From the NCBI RefSeq assembly GCF_910594005.1, contig NC_057838.1, forward strand, positions 34,712,001 through 34,776,000: a DNA stretch of 64,000 nucleotides. Reading direction: 5' to 3'. Below the pieces are notes generated by a model. It saw nothing but the letters and a program-made list of their open reading frames with translations. It made no database searches and was not told the origin of the DNA. Source of the DNA: Cervus elaphus (Eukaryota > Chordata > Mammalia > Artiodactyla > Cervidae). A program made the position numbers and the translations under genes. Below are positions 53,296-63,719 of the stretch, piece by piece; positions within the stretch are counted from its first letter, which is position 1; each line of letters begins with the position of its first letter.

Positions 53296-54774
53296 TTCAA
53301 AGAACACATCAAAACACTTATTTAATGATTAAGAAGGAAAATGACAGCAACAAAACTGTGGTGAGACATCACGGCGTCTGACTTAATTTCCTTTTCTGTC
53401 AGGATTAGGGTGAGTAGCAGGGAAGGTAGGTTGAGGAGTTGATGTACAGATGAGATTTTTCACACTCAGTCTGAATGTCTGCTCTGAATCCTATCTACCG
53501 AGGTACATTGAGACATCATCCACCAAATGATCTCTGGTGATCACCATCTCTCCTTCTTTTCCTCTGGAGGTGGGTAAACATCTCATTACATCTGTGTCTC
53601 TTACCCTGCCAAGACAAACAAACAAACCTAAGTACCTCTTCTTTAAATAGTGTCAGCAACAACTTTGCCTTTGGGAAATAATTCTTTGAGATTATGGTTT
53701 GCTACTAAAAGCATTTCTGCATAGTAGAGGACATCAACATTTGAATTTTACCACTTTTGAGTGGATTTGAAGAGGTTATTAGCCCTAGCCCCCAAAATAT
53801 CAATTTGAAGTAAAATTATAGTGAGGGTATGAGTTATAAAGAAATGAAAGGTCCACTTTGTTATGCTGATTCAAAAGAAAAGAATATAGGGTTTCTGCAG
53901 TTTGTTTTGATTTTAATGGAAAGACCTCATCTGTTACTTCATAACACAGCCTGCTATCTGATGAGCGATGCCACTGATACCACTTTGTAAGCATTTTGTT
54001 TATTTCTGGAAGTAGCAGCAGTGGGAAAAACAACTAAGCCCTTTAGAGAATTAAGGAACTGAAATGGAAAGTTCAGTTCAGTCCTTAGTGACTAGCTTCC
54101 TCTAGGAGCTGTTTGAAGACGAGGCTCTTGCTTATAAATAAACAACTTGAAATCTTCTCATACTGTTGATTGACTTTCCATGAGGAACTTCAACTGCTCA
54201 CATTCTCTGGGGGGATAATAAAACCAACTGCTGGGATCCAGGTTGTTGGTTTCCTCTTTGGAAGCCTGACTGCTGATTTTCTCTTCTTCCCCCTGTGAGT
54301 GATGCACAGGATGAGTAATGAAGGGTGAGAGCTCTGTGATGACTGCTTCCATGCAGTGACAGACACAGCCTACTGGGCTCCAGGACGCCTCATCACACGT
54401 GCTGAGGCCAAGACAAGCCATGTTTCTGTGCTGTGCTGGGACAATAAAGCCAAGGATGGTAATTATTTAATAAACATAGTGCTTAATAAAAAAATAGAGC
54501 ACCATAGAATTAGTAGGAAACTTAGATGTTTTCAAGTCCAGCCCATAGCACAAGGAAGAAGTCTCTTCAGAGTATTCCCCAAAGATTGAACTTGACGGTG
54601 ACAGAGATGTCTTGCCCTTTAGAAAGCTGTATTTGTTAGAAATGAGGTCCTCATTTTAACCTGAATCTGGACCTTTGTACACTTTACCCTGGTGGTTCTG
54701 TAGTCTTTGGCCGTAGAACAAGTCCTGTTTTGTCTCCAGTAGAATTCTTAAGCCCCAGAAGGTTCTTAAAAATC
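53296..54774. other. Unique DNA with small opposing frames, no gene recognised
   Basis: Minus-strand 54158-54421 (87 codons, Cys-rich start and acidic middle) overlaps plus-strand 54356-54589 (77 codons). Neither has a domain or convincing splice borders. Confidence 0.4.
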
Positions 54775-54930
54775 ATGTTGGTCAAAACTGTCACTTTATA
54801 GGTAAGAAAACTAAGGCAAAAGTAGTTCAATATTTTGCTCACAGTTATAGAACTAGTTGATGGGCATTAAGAACTCAAAGTGTTTGACTGCCTGAGTTTT
54901 CCTCACTGTAATCTGTCCAAGAAGGGGGCC
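54775..54930 (-). repeat. MIR SINE, minus strand
   Basis: TTATAGGTAAGAAAACTAAG, GCAAAAGTAGTTCAATATTT, TGCTCACAGTTATAGAACTA and TTTGACTGCCTGAG follow the reversed MIR. Confidence 0.5.
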
Positions 54931-55014
54931 CAGTGAAAGGACTTATTATATTAGAATATGCCTTCGACCTGGGTTACTCTCAGGGGAAAAAATGAATTTT
55001 GGAATTTAAAAAAA

Positions 55015-55190
55015 TTTTGGGTTCTAGTCACAGGCTTGGAGCTTCTTATCTGTGGCTGTGGATGTTTTCTTTAAAATTCCTTATGCTCAAATTTGTTCAT
55101 TATAAATGAAGGATAATGAAAATTATCCTGAGGATGAATTGAGGTCATGGTGTTAATAAAGTTACTATTTCAGTGCCTAAAATAAAGTAA
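55015..55190 (+). repeat. MIR SINE, plus strand
   Basis: GTTCTAGTCACAGGCTTGGA, CTCAAATTTGTTCATTATAA, ATGAAGGATAATGAAAATTA and TTTCAGTGCCTAAAATAAAG follow the MIR layout loosely. Confidence 0.4.
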
Positions 55191-55229
55191 ACATGGACAT
55201 GTTGTATGGTTCATACTTATTAAAATTTT

Positions 55230-55740
55230 CAGCAAATGCTTTCTGAATGCCCTCTAGGTTGTGTGCACTGATAATGATCTAGGCATGTTGAACTGAACCA
55301 AAACATAATCACTCCCTGCCTTAATGTGAAGAGGGATAATGAGCAAATACAGATTTGTCTGTCAGCTATTAATAAATGTTCAAAAGAAAATACAGCACGA
55401 CTAGGGCATGGAGAGTATCAAGTAACTTTTTTCCATGTAGGTCAAGGAAGGCATTTTGGGGGAGATGCCTTATGAGAAGACACTTGAGTGAAGTCAGGCT
55501 GTGAACCAGGTGAATGTGGGGAAGAGTATTCTGCGGAGGGAACATCAAGAGTAAAGGCCCTGAGGCAAGGGTGTTGCGTTAAGTGGTGTGAGGAGTAGTG
55601 AGGAAGTCAGTGGGACTGGGGCAGCATTAGGAACTGGTTTTAGATGGGGAGAGAGAGCAACCAGAGGCTACAGCGTGCAGGACCCTCTTGGACAGTGGGA
55701 GGGACTTGGGGTAGTTGTGTTGATACGGGGAATGGTTCTG
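55230..55740 (-). repeat. L2 LINE, minus strand, about 500 bp
   Basis: GTCAAGGAAGGCATTTTGGG, ACACTTGAGTGAAGTCAGGC, AATGTGGGGAAGAGTATTCT, GAGTAAAGGCCCTGAGGCAA and GGACCCTCTTGGACAGTGGG are in the order of reversed L2 (ggtcagggaaggcct.., gggaagagcattcc.., caaaggccctgaggc..). The frame at 55588-55773 lies inside it. Confidence 0.7.
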
Positions 55741-55777
55741 AGCACAAATGTGCCATTATTAAAGACGTTTTAAAACA

Positions 55778-55965
55778 GTCATTCTCAGCCTTGTCTGCAC
55801 AGTAAAGTTGCTTGAGGTTATTTTTCAAAATACCAGTGCTTATTGCCAGAGACTCCAATTAGATGGTCTGGGCTAAAATTAAGCATGGGAACATTATAGA
55901 AGGTCCCTGAGGGATGCTAATGGACATCCAGGGTAGGGAAACACTCTTATAAAATATCAGTAGTT
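55778..55965 (+). repeat. MER5A hAT element
   Basis: CAGTCATTCTCAGCCTTGTC, AAGTTGCTTGAGGTTATTTT, GAGACTCCAATTAGATGGTC and TGGGCTAAAATTAAGCATGG follow MER5A with decay. Confidence 0.5.
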
Positions 55966-56534
55966 AAGATAATAAGAGGAGCCAATGAGTAGATTGTGTT
56001 GTGGTAAGTGTTGCTTCAGCACTGTGTGGAGGTCAGTGTGATCAGATATCCTCTAATGATGAATGAGTCGAGAGGTTTCTGATTTTGGTCAAGAGTCAAG
56101 AAAATTGTGAATAAGAAAAGGGATTTTCTCACTCCCTGCTGGTTCTGCTGATTCTTTCTGAGTTATAATACACACACACCCAAAAAAAGATGAAAAAGAG
56201 CAACAAACTGGGAGAATAGAACAGATCCATAAGAATGAGCTTCTGGAAGTTTGCTTCATAAAAACTTTTTTAGCTATAAACAACTTCCTCGTGCTTCAGT
56301 CTTTGGCTAATGAGGATGTTTGATCTGAGTTATGTGCTGGACTTCGGCTGATTAAGTGCTGTGGCTTCCCGTGTGCTGAATCCTCGTGATAGTTTGTAGA
56401 AGTGAGATAGCAGTTAGCCTTGTGTTGTATCCAGTGTGCATGCTTGTAAGCATTATTCTAACTCACCATAAAGACTGCAAGGTTTCAACAGAACCTTCCC
56501 GGAAGTATTGTGGGTATTCAGTGGGTACAGTTTT
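55966..56534. other. Unique DNA, nothing recognised
   Basis: A (CA)n microsatellite remnant near 56170-56179. No gene was seen. Confidence 0.4.
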
Positions 56535-56660
56535 GCTCCTCATGTGACATTTGGCAATGTTTGGAGACACAGTTTTTATAACTAGAGTGGGGATGCTGCC
56601 GGCATCTAGTAAACAAGAGATTAAAGATGGCCCAGGATGTTGAGAAACTCTGCTTTAGGG
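56535..56660 (+). repeat. MER20 hAT element
   Basis: GACATTTGGCAATGTTTGGA, GAGACACAGTTTTTATAAC, GGATGCTGCCGGCATCTAGT and GATGTTGAGAAACTCTGC match MER20 (ggacatttggcaatgtctgg.., ..gctactggcatctagtgg.., ..gttgagaaaccctg). Confidence 0.75.
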
Positions 56661-57338
56661 TCATATTACACCTAATTTGGGAGAGAGGAAAGTTCAATTC
56701 TACATTTCCTGCTTCTCTCTAAATCCAAGGAGTTTCTCATTTGAAAATAAGTTGTTGAACTAGGTTTGATGCAGTGCTACAAAATACAGATGCTGATTCA
56801 GTATGTATCACCACGCTAAACTAAAACACAGAAAAGTTCCTTCACCTTCAGAAAAGGTGTGACGATATGAGTTGGCTGTAGTCACCATAACGCTGTTGAA
56901 CAAACCACATCACATTTGACTGGCTCAAAACTCCATCATACATCCTCAATCATGAATTTTCAGATTGTCAGAGCTTCATCTGATGTACACTTGGCTTGAC
57001 TGCTAGAGAGGGTTAGGTTCTGATGGTCTGTGTGACTTTCATCTTCCTAGAGCAGGATCCTCTCATGGAGATGGCAGCACAGAGGGGCAAAGAGAAACAT
57101 CCAATACCTATTAAGACCAGAGCTCAAAACTGTGTAAATATCCTTTTAAAATACACTCTTTCGGCCAGCGCATTACATATGGCTAAAATCAGAATCAAAG
57201 AGATAATGAAGTATATTCTATTTCTAGTGGGAAAGTTGAAAAAAATCACATGTGGGAGGGCATGAACATAAGAAAATGAGAGAATTAGGAACAATAATGT
57301 TATCTATACAGAGAGACCTCTCAATTCAAGTGTGCAAA
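56661..57338. other. Unique DNA, nothing recognised
   Basis: An 80-codon plus-strand frame at 57023-57265 shows no domain. Confidence 0.4.
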
Positions 57339-57848
57339 TAGAGAATTCCTCAAAACATTTTATAGAACCATATATGAAAGTCTTAAGGCTATTTTTTTTC
57401 TTTTTTTGCCTGTCATCGCTTGAGATTTTTAACTTAATTGAATTCAATAATTTCTCTTCATTTTAAAGTTAAACTTAAGCAAAATATCCAATTTGGCTTC
57501 TAAGATCCACCTAAACTTACTTTACAACCATTTCTTTTCATACAAAGACCTTCCAGCCAATTTTCTGTCCCCAGATTTTTTGGCCTGATTATTACTTCCA
57601 CCATGGAGGTTTGCTACACAAATGGGTTGAACTTGAGTGCTGCAAAAGATAATTTATGATTCCCTGGCTGTGAAAGGAAAAAGAACAGATGGTTAACATC
57701 ATCAGTACCATACAGGGTGTCACTGAGTGATATGTCAGATGTTCTTCCTCCTCAGTGGGTGATGGCTTCCTCTCAGTTGCTGCTCCTCAAATTTGAGCAC
57801 CCTTCTGTTTCATACATGGTTCTATAAAATGTTTTGAGGAATTCTCTA
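57339..57848. repeat. TA-flanked 41-bp inverted repeat, ~510 bp overall
   Basis: The left arm 57339-57379 and right arm 57808-57848 are reverse complements over 41 positions with one mismatch (A at 57372 against the G equivalent). The outermost bases of both arms are TA, then GAGAATTCCTCAAAACATTT inward. The 428-bp interior is AT-rich and non-coding, with a T-run near 57391-57408. TA at both borders would fit a Tc1/mariner-type non-autonomous element, but the tip does not match any terminal repeat I know. Near-perfect arms do not fit the age of ordinary mammalian DNA transposons. A local inverted duplication is the alternative. Confidence 0.7.
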
Positions 57849-57954
57849 ATACTCTGACCATGGGCTAGTTCTTCACAAACTTTACCTTTTTGCCTAATGA
57901 CAATGCTAAATCTAAGTGCTCAGATCTAATTTTAAAATATGTTGTCTTTTTATT

Positions 57955-58295
57955 ATAAATAACTGTTGGATTTTGTCAAAAGCTTTTCCTGCATCTGTTG
58001 AGATGGTCATATGGCTTTTGTTCTTTAGTTTGTTAATAGGGTGTATCACACTGATTGATTTACATATGTTGAAGAATCTTTGCATCCTTGGGATAAATCC
58101 ACTTGTTCATGGTGTATGATCCTTTTAATGTATTCTTGGATCCAGTTTGCTTGTATCTTTTTGAGGATTTTTGTATCTTTGTTCACAGTGATATTGGCAT
58201 GTAACTTTATTTTTTTGCTATATAATTGCCTGCTTTTGGTATCAGGATGATGGTGGCCTCATAGAATGAACTTGGCAATGTTCCTTAAAAAATAA
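57955..58295 (-). mobile_element. L1 ORF2 RT fragment, minus strand
   Basis: GGATTTTGTCAAAAGCTTTT, CATCTGTTGAGATGGTCATA, TCTTTGCATCCTTGGGATAA, TTGGTATCAGGATGATGGTG and CCTCATAGAATGAACTTGG match the reversed L1 reverse transcriptase region, which encodes the palm and thumb. Confidence 0.75.
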
Positions 58296-59082
58296 ATAAA
58301 TAAAATACAATGTGTGTCATGTAAATGTGCATTTTGTAAATGCCTGGAAGAATATCTCCAGAAGGGAACTCACGAATTACTTAATGGTTGTACCAAAAAG
58401 AAAAGTTGAGTGGCTATGGGACAGAGGAAGGAAGAAGAATTTGTTTCATGAATATTCTATTTTACCTCATATATTTTTTTGCATTATGAGCATATATCAT
58501 CTATTCAAGATATTTTAATTACATGAAGGAGGGAACTAGTATTCATGTTTTACAACAGGGGAAACTAAGTTATTTTCCTATTGGTAGCCTCAAACTTGTA
58601 TTCCTAGAAAAGCTGAAAAACTGACCTTTGAATCCTGACCTGTAACTCTAAAAAAACTTTTTATCCTGCTGTAAAGTGATTTCACAAATTATTGCTTTTT
58701 TAATGGATCACTCTGCACACTTTTGACTTCTGTTTAGGAGACATTCATGTATTTTCATCAATAATGTCTCCATTAGCATCATCATTAAGTTTGTGCTTGC
58801 CAGGAGTTGTGTTTGACAGGCTGTACAAAGCCCATTAAGCAGGCTAGATTACGATGATCTCCACCCTCAGTGTGGAGTCATCAAGACATAAACATTAGCA
58901 CAGTATATGAAGGCATCCCCTAAGTGAAGCTGAGACGTCTAGTTTGCTGACTCAAATTTTTATCCTCTTCACCTATTAAAACAACTAATAATGACATTGC
59001 CTACTAATATTGGTCACTTGTGTCTTGTGGGAATAAAACTTTGCTAAGGAACTCTTCCTAACCTAGCTAACCCCTGAGACTT
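58296..59082. other. Unique DNA, nothing recognised
   Basis: An AAATAAATAAATAAA run near 58290-58305 borders the L1 fragment. No gene was seen. Confidence 0.4.
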
Positions 59083-60384
59083 CATTTTTTTTCTTTTTTT
59101 TTTTTAATTTATTTTTATTAGTTGGAAGCTAATTACTTTACAGTATTGTAGTGGTTTTTGTCATACATTGACATGAATCAGCCATGGATTTACATGTATT
59201 CCCCATCCTGATCCCCCCTCCCACCTCCCTCTCCACCCGATTCCTCTGGGTCTTCCCAGTGCACCAGGCCCGAGCACTTGTCTCATGCATCCCACCTGGG
59301 CTGGTGATCTGTTTCACCATAGATAATATACATGTTTCCATGCTGTTCTCTCTAAACATCCCACCCTCACCTTCTCCCACAGAGTCCAAAAGTCTGTTCT
59401 GTACATCTGTGTCTATTTTTCTGTTTTGCATATAGGGTTATCATTACCATCTTTCTAAATTCCATATATATGTGTTAGTATGCTGTAATGTTCTTTATCT
59501 TTCTGACTTACTTCACTCTGTATAATGGGCTCCAGCTTCATCCATCTCATTAGGACTGGTTCAAATGAATTCTTTTTAATGGCTGAGTAATATTCCATGG
59601 TGTATATGTACCACAGCTTCCTTATGCATTTGCTGATGGGCATCTAGGTTGCTTCCATGTCCTGGCTATTATAAACAGTGCTGCGATGAACATTGGGGTG
59701 CACGTGTCTCTTTCAGGTTTGGTTTCCTTGGTGTGTATGCCCAGGAGTGGGATTGCTGGGTCATATGGCAGTTCTATTTCCAGTTTTTTAAGGAATCTCC
59801 ACACTGTTCTCCATAGCGGCTGTACTAGTTTGCATTCCCACCAACAGTGTAAGAAGGTTCCCTTTTCTCCGCACCCTCTCCAGCATTTATTGCTTGTAGA
59901 CTTTTGGATAGCAGCCATCCTGACTGGCGTGTAATGGTACCTCATTGTGGTTTTGATTTGCATTTCTCTGATAATGAGTGATGTTGAGCATCTTTTCATG
60001 TGTTTGTTAGCCATCTGTATGTCTTCTTTGGAGAAATGTCTGTTTAGTTCTTTGGCCCATTTTTTGACTGGGTCATTTATTTTTCTGGAATTGAGCTGCA
60101 GGAGTTGCTTGTATATTTTTGAGATTAATCCTTTGTCTGTTGCTTTGTTTGCTATTATTTTCTCCCAATCTGAGGGCTGTCTTTTCACCTTGCTTATAGT
60201 TTCCTTTGTAGTGCAAAAGCTTTTAAGTTTAATTAGGTCCCATTTGTTTAGTTTTGCTTTTATTTCCAATATTCTGGGAGGTGGGTCATAGAGAATCCTG
60301 CTGTGATTTATGTCAGAGAGTGTTTTGCCTATGTTCTCCTCTAGGAGTTTTATAGTTTCTGGTCTTACATTTAGATCTTTAATC
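59083..60384 (-). mobile_element. Ruminant L1 3' end, 5'-truncated, relatively young
   Basis: A T-tract at 59083-59105 (the A-tail), a ruminant-type L1 3' UTR (GTCATACATTGACATGAATC, GCACCAGGCCCGAGCACTTG) and ORF2 C-terminal sequence up to TTTAGATCTTTAATC at 60384. The text is close to the usual L1 ORF2 sequence, with one long open stretch. The 67-bp insertion at 33290 derives from the same 3' UTR type. No TSD was resolved. Confidence 0.9.
59455..60269 (-). pseudogene. L1 ORF2 C-terminal domain with Cys-rich motif
   Basis: The frame 59622-60269 (215 codons) covers the ORF2 region after the RT: LNKWDLIKLKSFCTTKETI, KIYKQLLQLN, RHFSKEDIQMANKHMKRCST, the Cys-rich motif C129-x3-C133-x7-H141-x4-C146, and ELPYDPAIPLLGIHTKETKP. 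Near 59635 the frame slips. The native C-terminus (KLWYIYTMEYYSAIKKN, WMKLEPIIQSEVSQKDKEHY) continues in 59455-59643. It lacks endonuclease and RT, so it is inactive; one frameshift is its main lesion. Confidence 0.88.
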
Positions 60385-62384
60385 AGGAAATGAACATTTG
60401 AAAATTCAAAAATGTCATTACAGGAGAAAGTTCAAGGTTCATGAAATGATTTTGCGCCAAATAGCCATGCAGTCTGTTTTGCCCAGGAGCGCATTATGAG
60501 ATAAAGATTGGTTATTAAACTAAGTTTGAGGGATAGGTAGTGATTTATCTTCCCAAGAGCATTTGGGGCATTTTGTTGTTTTGTTTGTTTGTTTTAATCC
60601 ACCTGTATGTATAAGATATTTAATCCAACTATACGGATAGGATATTTATCCATGATACCATGGAAAAATCATAGACTGGGAGTTGGGCCTCCTGGGACTT
60701 AAATCTCTTCTCCCTTCACCTCAGTTTCTCAGGTGGAAGAGAAGGAGACAATGTTCTCTGTATGGTCTCTTCTATCCAAAGATGATAATATCATGATTGT
60801 TATTTTTTTTTTTTTTCCAAGATACAGTAGCTAAAGCCCATGTTTCTTTCCTGAGGCAGTCCTAACTAAAATTGTCTAACTGTTCGAGTTTTCTTTGGGA
60901 TTTTATTTCCCTCTTCTCTGTGTCTCCTCCCTTTCCCTGGTTTCTCCTAAGTATATACAGCAAAGGCTCTTGGTATTAGCCAGCTACCATCTAGGACAGG
61001 AGAGTGCAGTAGGAAAAAACAGCATATTTTGAGTCAGTCAGGAGCTAGTTTTATTTCCTCATCTTTCATGTGTTGTGTGACCATACTATATGTCACTCAG
61101 CTTCATGAGCAGGATGGCAGAATGACCCAGATCATCTTGGTAATTTCTCCTCAGCTTTAAAAAGATTTATTCTAAGCCCTACTGAAATGGCAGTTTACAA
61201 CGTTCCTTTCTGTGAACCCCTTACTCAAGTCTAGGTGGTTTTATAGAGTGCATGTTTTTCTCTCTTGATTTCAGTTTATATATCAAATAGCAAAGAAAGG
61301 AAACCCATTGTACAGTTCCTTCACTGTGGCATACCAACTTTCACTTTTTATCCCATGAATTCTGGTTTGTCAGGTTAGGGATCTGATTCACTGTAATACT
61401 CAGTGGGAGGGTAAACTTTTGCGTAGAACTTCCTACCTGGCCCTGTCAAATTACTCTATGAGCACATGTGAGGAAAATCTGTTTTTGGTCAATAGGGTGA
61501 ACCTCTCTCTAGCTTTGATTCCTATAAGAGGATAGTAAGGTAGACCAGCAATTTTGCAAAAAATTTTTGAGACCCACAATAAGAAATATATTGTGACTTA
61601 TTTACACACAAATATGAACACAGATGCAACATTTTACAAAGCAATGAATATCCTTATTATATGCAGTGTTCATTATTTATATGTACATGTATGCTATTTT
61701 ATTTAGTAGGCCACACAAATCCTGACCTACTAAACTGATTTCACAGCCCTCTAATGGGTCTTGACCTTCTGTTTTGGAAAACAGTCACAGCCAATTTACC
61801 ATTTAGTCAGGATGCCCTAGGGACTCAAAACCATCCTGGCTCAGCTCTTAGCAAAGAAGTAAATAGTACCCTTTAAATAATACACACTTGATTGAGTGTG
61901 TACAGTGAGGAATTTCTCAAATCATAATACTCCATCATCCTCACACAGGGGTAAATGGTGTCAGAATCCTGGAGTATCTTATTAGAGTTATCTCATTCTG
62001 CTCTGTGATACATGGTTTCAAGGTACTTCTTGTTTTAAGAATAACATATCATGTAACAGCAAGAAAGTTTTCTATCCTGAAAGAGCTTCATTGATTAAGT
62101 GGCTGAAGCACTCCAGGCATGTTGCTGCATGTCCCTGTGTTATGGCAACTCCATGTGGAGACAAATAGCATTCACCCAGAGAGAAAATGACTGAAGCTCT
62201 GACAGACTAGCTGGGAGGGAATTGGGCAAATCATTTAACTACATTGCAGATTAGTATCCATTGGTAAAACAGTTGGAATAAGGTCTTCCACTAAAGTCCT
62301 TTGGCATACATTTTATCAACCTGAAGCCTTCAGTTGGCTTCTAGAAGCCAACCATATCTCTTTCTCCCTCCCTCCATCCCTCTC
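60385..62384. other. Unique DNA, nothing recognised
   Basis: Low-complexity T runs near 60800-60817. The pyrimidine tract CTCCCTCCCTCCATCCCTCT lies near 62365-62385. No gene, RNA or named repeat was seen in this 2-kb stretch. Confidence 0.4.
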
Positions 62385-62514
62385 CCCCACATTCAGATGA
62401 AATTGGTATATAACGTTATAAAAGTTTTAGGTGTACATCATTAGGTTTGGTGATTATCACCCAAACTCTAATTACCATCTTTCACCATACCCTTGACCCC
62501 CTTCACCCACTATG

Positions 62515-62775
62515 CTGCTGCTGCTAAGTCGCTTCAGTCGTGTCCGACTCTGTGCGACCCCATAGGTGGCAGCCCACCAGGCTCCTCCATCCCTGGTATT
62601 CTCCAGGCAAGAACACTGGAGTGGGTTACCATTTCCTTCTCCAATGCATGAAAGGGAAAAGTGAAAGTGAAGTCACTCAGTCTACGCGACCCCGTGAACT
62701 GTAGCCTACCAGGCTCCTCCGTCCGTGGGATTTTCCAGGCAAGGGTACTGGAGTGGGGTGCCATTGCCTTCTCCA
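62515..62775 (-). mobile_element. Bov-A2 SINE, minus strand, with 13-bp TSD
   Basis: It starts with the reversed tail (CTG)n CTAAGTCGCTTCAGTCGTG and has two reversed Bov-A units joined at about 62640-62670 (CCAATGCATGAAAGGGAAAA). It ends CCATTGCCTTCTCCA. The direct repeat TTCACCCACTATG (62502-62514) and TTCACCCGCTATG (62776-62788) differ at one base. Both flanks are L1 3'-UTR. Confidence 0.93.
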
Positions 62776-62958
62776 TTCACCCGCTATGCTTACCTCCTAA
62801 CTCCCTCTCTCTCTGGTTTGTTTTTTAGATTGCACATATAAGCACAATTATACAATTTTTGTCTTTCACTTTTTGACTTATTTAAAATAATCCCCTCTAG
62901 ATTAATCCTTGTTCCAAGTGGCATGACTTTGTTATTTTTCACAGAGGAGTATCATTCC

Positions 62959-62997
62959 ATTGTGTATGTGTAACAAAAAGTGTTACACATACACAAT
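62959..62997. repeat. Perfect 17-bp hairpin with 5-nt loop
   Basis: ATTGTGTATGTGTAACA (62959-62975), loop AAAAG, then its exact reverse complement TGTTACACATACACAAT (62981-62997). It lies inside reversed L1 ORF2 sequence, where normal copies have only one arm-like segment (ATTCCATTGTGTATATGT). The second arm therefore looks like a fold-back templated insertion. Confidence 0.85.
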
Positions 62998-63719
62998 AAA
63001 AAGCCATTTATTGGTGAACGTTTAGGTTGCTTACATATCTTGTCTATTTTAAATAATGATTAAATGAACACGGACAGGGGTGCATATATCTTTTCAAATT
63101 AGTGTTTTAAACTTTATTTGATATATACCCAGGAGTGAAATACATACCCAGGCTGTACTATATGATGGTTCTATTTTTAATTTTTTGAAGAACTTCTGAA
63201 TTATTTTCTATAGTGGCTGCACCAATTTGCATTCCTACCAACAATGTACCAATGTTCCCTTTTCTCTACATCTTCACCAGTGCTAGTTACTTCCAACATG
63301 GATACCTTTTATTTCTTTTTTTGCCTAATTGCTCTGGCTAGGACTTCCAAGATTATATTGAATAAAACTGAGTGGGCATTCTTGTCTTGTTCCTGACCTC
63401 AGAGGAGACAATTTCAGCTTTTCACTATTTATTATGATTGTTAACTGTGGGGCTGTATGTAGTCTGTATTACTTTCAGATAAGTTCCCTCTGCTCCCACT
63501 TTGTTGAGAGTTTTTTTTTTTTCTTTATTATGCATGGATGTTGAAATTTTGCCAAATGCTTTTTCTTTGCCTACTGAGTTCATATGATTTTTATCCTTCT
63601 TCTTTGTTCACTAAGCACATTGGTCTGTACTTTTCTTTTTGTGTGGTGTCCTTTTATGGTTTGGATATGAGTAGAGCTGACCTCATAGAATGGAGTAAGT
63701 TTGTGCGAGAGGGCTTCAA

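Larger units (their letters stand above)
62385..63715 (-). mobile_element. Older L1 3' part, minus strand, split by Bov-A2
   Basis: Reversed L1 3' UTR (TTTAGGTGTACATCATTAGG) before the SINE and ORF2 C-terminal text after it (TTTAGGTTGCTTACATATCT, TATACCCAGGAGTGAAATAC, GTGGCTGCACCAATTTGCAT). RT-region text follows (GCTCTGGCTAGGACTTCCAA, GGCATTCTTGTCTTGTTCCT, CACTTTGTTGAGAGTTTTT, ATTTTGCCAAATGCTTTTTC). A segment between C-terminus and RT is missing. All frames are closed. Confidence 0.75.

Noticed and set aside
54158..54589. Pair of opposing short frames as exons
   Set aside because: I could not place convincing acceptor and donor sites in either direction, and no domain is visible.
57339..57848. 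Assigning the inverted repeat to hAT or Tigger families
   Set aside because: No 8-bp flanking duplication (hAT), and the arm tips do not resemble the Tigger or Made1 ends known to me. Left unassigned.
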